Below are positions 7,733 through 12,601 of a DNA stretch of 12,601 bases, piece after piece (the first letter of the stretch is position 1; the number at the start of each line of letters is the position of its first letter). The position numbers and the translations under genes are program-made. The notes beneath the pieces are model-generated. The model searched no databases, was not told the origin of the DNA, and saw only the letters and a program-made list of their open reading frames with translations. The stretch is from Burkholderia sp. Its GTDB lineage: Bacteria; Pseudomonadota; Gammaproteobacteria; Burkholderiales; Burkholderiaceae. The DNA lies in NCBI GenBank assembly GCA_028292565.1, contig JAQGMD010000316.1, forward strand, positions 1-12,601, given 5' to 3'.

Positions 7733-8218
7733 ATGAAGAGATTCTCTTTGGGAGTTGTTATCGCTCTTATAGGAGCAGGAGCGGCGAGCGCGACGATTGC
7801 GCAAAGTTACAATACCGGCGCTGGCGGTAGCACAACGACCACCGAAAGTTCAGGCGGTAATGCGACTCCAGGTGCCGTCCCGGCCGCGTCCGGACCAGCC
7901 GCGACAGGCGGCCCGCCCAGGAATACCGGCGCACCGCCTACGACCGGCAGCGACGGGGCGTCCGTAACAACGGGACCGCCCGGACCAGCTGGGCTACCCG
8001 GACCGCCGGGACCACCCGGTCCGTCGGGCCCACCGGGTCCACCAGGAGCAACCGGAGCAGGTAGTGCTGGAATGTCCGGTACTGCAGGACTCTCCGGCAC
8101 AGGCGCTACTGAAAGCACCTCCAGGCCCATCGGCACGAACATCGGTCCCGGCACAAGTGGCGCTGATAGCAGTACCCCCAGGCCAATTGGCACCAGCGGG
8201 GATTCCGGCGCATATTAG
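7733..8218 (+). CDS. Exported collagen-like protein with a Gly-X-Y tract
   Basis: A 161-residue protein with an N-terminal signal peptide (Lys2-Arg3, hydrophobic core to about 20, likely cleavage in the ASATIA-QS region). The mature part is rich in Gly, Thr, Ser and Pro. Residues 81-110 form ten uninterrupted Gly-X-Y triplets, many of them GPP, enough in principle for a short collagen-type triple helix. The pentapeptide RPIGT occurs twice near the C-terminus (131-135 and 150-154). No anchor, lipobox or enzyme domain is visible, so it is probably periplasmic, secreted or surface-associated. AGGAGG at 7720-7725 is an ideal ribosome-binding site for ATG 7733. Operator copy 2 lies upstream. I cannot name a function; a structural or adhesive role would be a guess. 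Confidence 0.85.
   Translation: MKRFSLGVVIALIGAGAASATIAQSYNTGAGGSTTTTESSGGNATPGAVPAASGPAATGGPPRNTGAPPTTGSDGASVTTGPPGPAGLPGPPGPPGPSGPPGPPGATGAGSAGMSGTAGLSGTGATESTSRPIGTNIGPGTSGADSSTPRPIGTSGDSGAY
7973..8062 (+). repeat. Collagen-type Gly-X-Y coding repeat
   Basis: Ten consecutive 9-bp units encoding GPP, GPA, GLP, GPP, GPP, GPS, GPP, GPP, GAT, GAG. The DNA is a degenerate GG-CC-rich tandem repeat and could change length by slippage; codon use varies between units, so the repeat is not a recent perfect expansion. Confidence 0.85.
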
Positions 8219-8227
8219 GGCGGGTCC

Positions 8228-8243
8228 TTGGCCCAAGGTCCAA
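8228..8243. promoter_or_regulatory. Palindromic operator, copy 3 (over the start of the DUF4239 fragment)
   Basis: TTGGCCC-AA-GGTCCAA, right half perfect, left half 6 of 7, followed by TGG. It begins 9 bp after the collagen-like stop codon and overlaps ATG 8243. A -10-like TACGCT at 8266-8271 is 33 bp from its centre, so transcription from this site would begin near 8278, after ATG 8243. The site is enclosed by GGCGGG (8219-8224) and CCCGCC (8247-8252), which can pair and might also act as a weak terminator for the collagen-like gene. Confidence 0.55.
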
Positions 8244-8497
8244 TGGCCCGCCATTTCCACGCTCGTACGCTCCCGACGCCGTTCCTTGTGGTGATGGTGT
8301 TCTGGCTCAGTATGGTCCTCTTCGGCATCAACCTGTTCGTCGCGCCACGCGGAATCGTCATTGCGAGCATGTTTGTCGGTGCGCTATGCATGTCGGCCGC
8401 GATTTTCCTGATTCTTCAATTGGACAATCCGTTCGTGGGGATGATGCGGGTTTCAAGTGCGCCGCTGCGCAAGGCGCTCGGCGTGCTTGCGCAATAG
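8243..8497 (+). CDS. C-terminal fragment of a DUF4239 (bestrophin-like) membrane protein
   Basis: An 84-residue open frame matching, from memory of the family, only the last part of DUF4239 proteins, which are usually about 250 residues. The match rests on the pattern PFLVVMVFWLSMVLF, FVAPRG, ALCMSAAIFLILQLDNPF and the ending VSSAPLRKALGVLAQ. Two membrane segments (about 13-33 and 38-58) remain. The upstream DNA is the unrelated collagen-like gene, so the first two thirds are gone. ATG 8243 keeps all of the family similarity but overlaps operator copy 3; if the downstream -10 candidate is real, translation would begin at ATG 8293 and give about 68 residues. It may be a decaying remnant or a small membrane protein kept under the operator. 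Confidence 0.65.
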   Translation: MARHFHARTLPTPFLVVMVFWLSMVLFGINLFVAPRGIVIASMFVGALCMSAAIFLILQLDNPFVGMMRVSSAPLRKALGVLAQ

Positions 8498-8643
8498 AGC
8501 GGATTCCCCCTCGGATTTACCGCTTGCGCCGCCCGGCTTTGGGCACATCGATCTGCCCAGACCTTGTTCGCAAGCGCGCATCAACTAAAATGACTTTCAT
8601 GTTCAGCGCGCGAATGATCGTCGGCTGCGAGCGCAATCCGATC

Positions 8644-9144
8644 ATGAATGAAAAAACCGATAATACGGCCCCCCGCGGAGCGACATTGCGAAAGTCGTGG
8701 CACACGCTCGGCATCTACCACGACCGGAAAGGGAATGAATCCGCCGGTTCCGGCGACCTCTCTACGCGCCTCGCGCAAGACCGCACCAATCTTGCATTGC
8801 AGCGGACCTACCTGGCCAACGAGCGCACGCTCGAGTCCTGGGTTCGCACGGCACTATCCATGATCGGCTTCGGATTCACGCTTGGCAAGATTGCGCAGGC
8901 CTCGGGCGGTGATCAGGTGCAGGGAATGTTCGGCCGCCATACCTGGAGCATCAGCGGCATCGCCTACTTTCTGGTCGTCGTCGGGCTCGTCGCGCTGCTC
9001 GGCGCGACCATCCAGCACTGGATCCGTGAACACCAGCTTCATGCGATGGGCCTTCCGCACCAATTCAGCATTGCGTTCATTGTTGCGCTATTGGTGGGCG
9101 CGATAGGCATCTTCGCCCTCACAGCCCTGGTGCTGGAGCTATGA
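8644..9144 (+). CDS. DUF202 (YidH-family) inner-membrane protein
   Basis: A 166-residue protein with the DUF202 pattern: a hydrophilic N-terminus, then RLAQDRTNLALQRTYLANER (about 42-61) leading into RTALSMIGFGFTLGKI. Membrane segments lie at about 68-83, 103-125 and 142-164. Family members are small inner-membrane proteins of unknown biochemical role, often near stress or envelope genes. The start is chosen at ATG 8644 by family length, although its ribosome-binding site is weak; ATG 8590, 8599 or 8614 in frame would give longer forms. TAAAAT at 8586-8591 is a possible -10 element and would exclude ATG 8590. It ends 12 bp from the convergent transporter gene. Confidence 0.85.
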   Translation: MNEKTDNTAPRGATLRKSWHTLGIYHDRKGNESAGSGDLSTRLAQDRTNLALQRTYLANERTLESWVRTALSMIGFGFTLGKIAQASGGDQVQGMFGRHTWSISGIAYFLVVVGLVALLGATIQHWIREHQLHAMGLPHQFSIAFIVALLVGAIGIFALTALVLEL

Positions 9145-9156
9145 ATCCGCGCGATG

Positions 9157-10005
9157 TCACCCGGCGTAGTGTCGCTTGCTCCAGGTTTGATAGGGCAAGG
9201 TAACCACCAGGGCTACGACCAGGAACAACAGGATTGCGGCCGCTATCTGCGGGTCGGTAAAGTTCGCTCCGGCGATCAGCAATGCAATGCCGGGGTGCCG
9301 CATCGCGCTGGAGATGGCGAGCGTCGCCCGGTCCCTGGGGTCCGGTCCGCCGAGAAAATGGCCAGAGAGAAGCCCGACGATGACGACCGCCATGATGGCA
9401 AAAACGGTGCCGTTGCCGATGAGGCGCCAAATCGCCGGCGCGACCCCGATGAGTAGCGGCAGCACGCCAACGATGAGCAGGAGACCCGCGAGCTTTGACA
9501 CAATCGGCGCTGTCCGTTGCGCCGACGAGGGGGCGATGCGGCGAATAATCATGCCGATAGCGAGCGGCAATACCACCGAGATCAGTATCACGCGCGCGAC
9601 CGCACCGGGAGATATCTTCACATTGACCCTGAAAGCTGCGCTCAGCAGCGACACGGTAAGCGGGACGATAACGATGGAGAGCAAGGAAGCAGCGACAAGC
9701 AATCCATATACATACGACTTGCGTTCGCCCAATTTGAGCTCCTTGCCTGGCAGGACTGGTGGAACCGGCGACACAGCCATCAGCACGATGCCGACTTTTT
9801 CAACCGGCGTCAGCGGAAGCGCCGCCACCAGCAATACCGCGAACAGGGGGACGATAATGCTGATCGCGGCTACCGACCGAAGCAGGAAGCCGGGGCGCTT
9901 CAAGAGATAATCCGCGTCTTCGAGGGTCGCACCAAGTCCAAGGGAAAAAACGATAAGGAAGATGCTGGCGCGTACTGCGAGTCCGGATAATTCGTGCAAC
10001 TCCAT
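9157..10005 (-). CDS. Bile acid:sodium symporter (BASS/SBF) family transporter
   Basis: Polytopic membrane protein of 282 residues with eight or nine hydrophobic segments. Family cues are SLGLGATLED near the N-terminus, AVSPVPPVLPGKELK (about 77-91) at the first discontinuous helix, and ISSAMRHPGIALLIAGA in the C-terminal half, equivalent to the conserved S-A-M-R-N-P-G-L region. Members move organic anions such as bile acids, pantoate or pyruvate with sodium; the substrate here cannot be deduced. The start at 10005 has GGGAAG on the minus strand just upstream. Operator copy 4 lies about 68 bp upstream, and TAACAT on the minus strand (10036-10041) is 34 bp from its centre, so it probably shares the regulon. 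Confidence 0.88.
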   Translation of the reverse strand: MELHELSGLAVRASIFLIVFSLGLGATLEDADYLLKRPGFLLRSVAAISIIVPLFAVLLVAALPLTPVEKVGIVLMAVSPVPPVLPGKELKLGERKSYVYGLLVAASLLSIVIVPLTVSLLSAAFRVNVKISPGAVARVILISVVLPLAIGMIIRRIAPSSAQRTAPIVSKLAGLLLIVGVLPLLIGVAPAIWRLIGNGTVFAIMAVVIVGLLSGHFLGGPDPRDRATLAISSAMRHPGIALLIAGANFTDPQIAAAILLFLVVALVVTLPYQTWSKRHYAG

Positions 10006-10064
10006 GACTGCTTCCCGATGCGAGCTGACACTACCATGTTAAGGGGATTGCTTTGGACGACGTA

Positions 10065-10080
10065 TTGGACCTTGGTCCGA
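10065..10080. promoter_or_regulatory. Palindromic operator, copy 4 (between the transporter and the mini-lipoprotein remnant)
   Basis: TTGGACC-TT-GGTCCGA followed by TAG, the best copy, with 6 of 7 positions of the two halves symmetrical. It stands in a divergent intergenic region. On the minus strand TAACAT lies 34 bp away; on the plus strand CATAGT (10101-10106) lies about 31 bp away. Confidence 0.7.
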
Positions 10081-10176
10081 TAGCTTCCCGGCTCTTCAGA
10101 CATAGTGTTCATGGTGAGAGAAAGCGCGCACGCATGCGCTCTCATTGCCAAACAGTTTCGAACCACGGAGGCAGTC

Positions 10177-10271
10177 ATGCGTGACGTTATTTCGGCAGAA
10201 CGGCGGTAATTGCCATTTGCTTATCCGCCATCCTCGCCGGTTGCCAAACTGTTTCGGACATTGCGGGCTGA
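10177..10271 (+). pseudogene. Frameshifted mini-lipoprotein gene (entericidin-like or truncated SYLF leader)
   Basis: GGAGG at 10167-10171 is ideally placed before ATG 10177, but that frame stops after 10 codons. From 10185 the next frame reads RYFGRTAVIAICLSAILAGC, a textbook lipoprotein signal with lipobox LAGC, then QTVSDIAG and a TGA at 10269. One missing base after ATGCGTGA would join the two. The ending LAGCQTV resembles small entericidin-type lipoproteins. However, the DNA also resembles the start of the SYLF gene at 10358-10440 (GGAGGCA-TCATGC, TTTGCTTATC, CCGGTTG), so it may be a degenerate duplicate of that gene's leader. Apart from this and the two operators, I see nothing coding in 10006-10368. 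Confidence 0.5.
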
Positions 10272-10285
10272 CAGCGGATACGGAG

Positions 10286-10301
10286 TTGTCCCTAGGTCCA
10301 A
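10286..10301. promoter_or_regulatory. Palindromic operator, copy 5 (upstream of the SYLF lipoprotein-sulfatase unit)
   Basis: TTGTCCC-TA-GGTCCAA followed by TAG. The right half is perfect and the left half matches 5 of 7. TACCCT at 10325-10330 is 34 bp from its centre, and the start codon at 10369 is about 75 bp downstream. Confidence 0.6.
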
Positions 10302-10368
10302 TAGCCGATTGTCGGTGGACCCAGTACCCTGACTTACGCGCGGCGCGTCAGCGAAACCTGGAGGCATC

Positions 10369-11037
10369 ATGCTTGCGGTCATTTCCCGGAGAGCGGAAAC
10401 GGTTGCCCTTTGCTTATCGTTCGCTTTCACCGGTTGTTCTTCGATGCCCGGAATGCGCGATGTACAGGCGAGTGTGCACGAAGCCGAAAGCACGCTGGCA
10501 GCAGTTCAAAACGATCCTGAAATGACATCGTTCCACGACAGCATGAAGGAAGCAAAGGCAGTCTTCATCGTCACCCCGCGCCTTGCCAGGGGAGTGGTGC
10601 TGGCCCGCGACGAAAGCACGCAAACATGGAACGGTCCGGCGTTTTACACGGTAACCAGGGTGGAAGCCGCCGGCACCAGAGTCGGAACGTTCGGTTTCTC
10701 TGCGGGCGAACAAGACCTGGACCTGGTCGCGTTGGCGATGACCGGCAAGGCTGTCAACTGGTTCCTTTCCCCGACATTGCCGGGCAAAGGGGAGTTGAAC
10801 TTCGTAGCGGATACCGGGGGACCAGCGCATGGAGCGGCGGATATGGTGGTGTTTGACCGATCGAAGGCGTCCGGCCGCGCCCGCAATCTCGAAGGAACCA
10901 TTGTTTCGGTCGACAAGACCGCCAATCAGGCGTACTACGGCAGTCCCGTCACGCCTTCCGACATTCTGGTCCGGCACAGTGTCAGCAATCCGGATGCAGC
11001 TTCTCTGCGACAGGCCGTTGCGGGAGCGGCGCACTGA
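10369..11037 (+). CDS. SYLF (YSC84-like) domain lipoprotein
   Basis: A 222-residue envelope lipoprotein. The signal peptide (RRAETVALCLSFAF) ends in FTGC, with Cys23 as the probable lipid-bearing residue; Phe at the -3 position is an acceptable but uncommon lipobox variant. The SYLF lipid-binding domain is recognised by AKAVFIVTPRLARG (about 62-75), VVLARDESTQTWNGPAFYTV (about 76-95), TFGFSAGEQDLDLVALAM (about 107-124) and the later GELNFVADTGGP. Compared with ordinary members, the glycine-rich stretch usually found between the K/R-x-G and the GVLLARD strands appears to be missing. SYLF proteins bind membrane lipids; bacterial roles are poorly defined. GGAGG at 10360-10364 precedes ATG 10369. 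The sulfatase starts 23 bp after its stop, so they form one unit behind operator copy 5. Confidence 0.88.
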   Translation: MLAVISRRAETVALCLSFAFTGCSSMPGMRDVQASVHEAESTLAAVQNDPEMTSFHDSMKEAKAVFIVTPRLARGVVLARDESTQTWNGPAFYTVTRVEAAGTRVGTFGFSAGEQDLDLVALAMTGKAVNWFLSPTLPGKGELNFVADTGGPAHGAADMVVFDRSKASGRARNLEGTIVSVDKTANQAYYGSPVTPSDILVRHSVSNPDAASLRQAVAGAAH

Positions 11038-11060
11038 ACGGGCACGCACAGGAGCCAACC

Positions 11061-12601
11061 ATGGCAACCCAAAAAGCTTCACAACAGACGAAACCTAATA
11101 TCCTGGTCATCTGGGGCGACGACATCGGCATCAGCAACCTCAGTTGCTACAGCGATGGATTGATGGGCTACCGCACGCCCAACATCGATCGTGTCGCCGT
11201 CGAAGGGATGCGCTTCACCGATTCCTACGGCGAACAGTCCTGCACGGCGGGGCGCGCTTCGTTCATCACCGGTCAGAGTGGTTTTCGCACCGGCCTGACC
11301 AAGGTCGGCGTGCCGGGCTCGCCTGTAGGCCTGCAAGCAGAGGATCCGACGATTGCCGAACTGTTGAAGCCGCACGGATACGCGACCGGCCAGTTCGGCA
11401 AGAACCATCTCGGCGACCGCAACGAGTACTTGCCGACAGTGCACGGCTTCGACGAGTTCTTCGGCAACCTCTACCACCTCAACGCCGAAGAGGAACCGGA
11501 GCTGCCCGACTGGCCGTCCGAGAAGGACTTCCCCGAATTCAACAAGAAATTCAGGCCGCGCGGCGTCCTGCACTGCTGGGCAACGGACAAGGATGACCCG
11601 ACCGAAGAACCGCGTTGGGGCCGCGTGGGCAAACAGAAGGTCTTGGACACAGGGCCGCTCACGAAGAAACGCATGGAGACCTGCGACGACGAATTCGTCG
11701 CTGCCGCCAGCGATTTCATCAAGCGCCAGAACGACGCCGGCAAACCGTTCTTCTGCTGGGTCAACACGACGCATATGCACCTGCGGACTCACACCAGGCC
11801 GGAAAGCCTTGGCCAGGCCGGCCGATGGCAGTCGCCCTATCACGATACGATGATCGACCACGACAGGAACGTGGGGCAACTGCTGGACCTGATCGACCAG
11901 CTGGGTATCGCAGACAACACCTTCGTGATGTACAGCACCGACAACGGGCCGCACATGAATACCTGGCCGGACGGAGCGATGACGCCGTTCCGCAGCGAGA
12001 AAAACACCAACTGGGAAGGCGCCTTCCGCGTTCCGATGGCGGTGCGCTGGCCCGGGAAGATCGCAGCCAGCATCGCCTCCAACGACATCATCCAGCATCA
12101 CGACTGGCTGCCGACGTTCCTGGCAATGGCGGGCGAACCGGACATCGTGGAGAAGCTGAAAAAAGGACATCAGGCAGGCGACAAAACCTTCAAGGTGCAC
12201 ATCGACGGCTACAACCTGCTGCCTTTCCTGACCGGAGCGCAGGAAAGCAGTCCGCGGCCGGGCTTTATCTACTTCAGCGACGACGGCGACCTGGTCGCAT
12301 TACGCTTCGACAACTGGAAGATCGTGTTCATGGAGCAGCGCTTCCCGGGGACGTTGCGCATCTGGGCCGAGCCGTTCGTGCCGCTACGGCTGCCCAAGAT
12401 ATTCAACCTGCGAACCGATCCCTACGAGCGCGCCGACATCACGTCGAACACCTACTACGACTGGCTGCTCGACCACTCCTGGCTGGCCGTGCCGGCGCAG
12501 GCCTACGTCGGCCGGATGCTCCAGACCCTGGTCGAGTTCCCGGTCCGCCAGGAGCCGTCGAGCTTCAGCCTCGAGCGCGTGATGGAGAAGCTCAAGGCCG
12601 G
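11061..12601 (+). CDS. Sulfatase (arylsulfatase family), 3' partial
   Basis: Alkaline phosphatase-superfamily sulfatase that hydrolyses sulfate esters; 513 codons are visible with no stop before the window end. The start is ATG 11061 with AGGAG at 11050-11054. Active-site features: metal ligands Asp20-Asp21 in WGDDIG, nucleophile Cys61 in SCTAGRASF (C-x-A-x-R, a form that formylglycine-generating enzyme can convert), Lys114 and His116 in FGKNHLGD, His238 in THMH, Asp294-Asn295 in STDNGPH, and Lys314 in EKNTNWEG. No signal peptide is visible, so it is probably cytoplasmic, which limits it to imported substrates; the true substrate is unknown. No maturation enzyme is inside the window. It follows the SYLF lipoprotein gene closely and is probably co-transcribed from operator copy 5. 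Confidence 0.92.
   Translation, partial: MATQKASQQTKPNILVIWGDDIGISNLSCYSDGLMGYRTPNIDRVAVEGMRFTDSYGEQSCTAGRASFITGQSGFRTGLTKVGVPGSPVGLQAEDPTIAELLKPHGYATGQFGKNHLGDRNEYLPTVHGFDEFFGNLYHLNAEEEPELPDWPSEKDFPEFNKKFRPRGVLHCWATDKDDPTEEPRWGRVGKQKVLDTGPLTKKRMETCDDEFVAAASDFIKRQNDAGKPFFCWVNTTHMHLRTHTRPESLGQAGRWQSPYHDTMIDHDRNVGQLLDLIDQLGIADNTFVMYSTDNGPHMNTWPDGAMTPFRSEKNTNWEGAFRVPMAVRWPGKIAASIASNDIIQHHDWLPTFLAMAGEPDIVEKLKKGHQAGDKTFKVHIDGYNLLPFLTGAQESSPRPGFIYFSDDGDLVALRFDNWKIVFMEQRFPGTLRIWAEPFVPLRLPKIFNLRTDPYERADITSNTYYDWLLDHSWLAVPAQAYVGRMLQTLVEFPVRQEPSSFSLERVMEKLKA

Noticed and set aside
8557..8572. Possible sixth operator before the DUF202 gene (CCAGACC-TT-GTTCGCA)
   Set aside because: Only about 10 of 16 positions match, and the nearby TAAAAT is 24 bp from its centre rather than 31-34.
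10145..10525. 126-codon plus-strand open frame overlapping the start of the SYLF gene
   Set aside because: No ribosome-binding site, no recognisable domain, and it runs out of frame into the well-supported lipoprotein; the lipoprotein signal around 10185-10247 lies in another frame.
11079..12200. 373-codon minus-strand open frame opposite the sulfatase
   Set aside because: The plus-strand sulfatase has all active-site motifs; the antisense frame shows no domain and mirrors its codon bias.

Overview
The window looks like chromosomal DNA of a GC-rich betaproteobacterium. Order Burkholderiales, perhaps Oxalobacteraceae, is my inference from the glutathione-dependent formaldehyde pair, the MASE1 kinase and the general protein style; no marker gene is present to prove it. 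No rRNA, tRNA, CRISPR array or complete insertion sequence was seen.

Layout. (1) 1-2953, metabolic block: the 3' part of S-(hydroxymethyl)glutathione dehydrogenase, then S-formylglutathione hydrolase, which together oxidise formaldehyde to formate, followed by a luciferase-like flavin oxidoreductase. (2) 3159-5749, a two-component system: a MASE1-domain histidine kinase whose stop codon overlaps the start of a FixJ/NarL-type response regulator. (3) 5774-6357, a 156-bp element bounded by 33-bp inverted repeats, then a stand-alone receiver protein. (4) 6386-12601, an envelope and stress-type cluster: a collapsed phospholipase D/cardiolipin synthase pseudogene, aquaporin Z (minus strand), an exported collagen-like protein, a C-terminal fragment of a DUF4239 membrane protein, a DUF202/YidH-type membrane protein, a bile acid:sodium symporter family transporter (minus strand), a broken mini-lipoprotein gene, a SYLF-domain lipoprotein and a sulfatase that runs off the end.

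The most interesting signal is not a gene. A 16-bp palindrome, close to TTGGMCC-WW-GGTCCRA and often followed by TAG, occurs five times (5934, 7629, 8228, 10065, 10286). All copies lie in intergenic DNA or over a start region, upstream of the stand-alone receiver, aqpZ and the collagen-like gene (divergent), the DUF4239 fragment, the transporter and mini-lipoprotein (divergent), and the SYLF-sulfatase unit. In most cases a -10-like hexamer lies about 31-34 bp from the palindrome centre, the geometry expected of an activator site overlapping -35. The adjacent FixJ-type regulator is the obvious candidate to bind it. I infer a local regulon in which the kinase and regulator drive envelope genes, with the stand-alone receiver as a feedback or phosphate-sink element. 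The region also shows decay: a phospholipase D gene reduced to its two ends, a DUF4239 tail, and a frameshifted lipoprotein leader resembling the start of the SYLF gene next to it.
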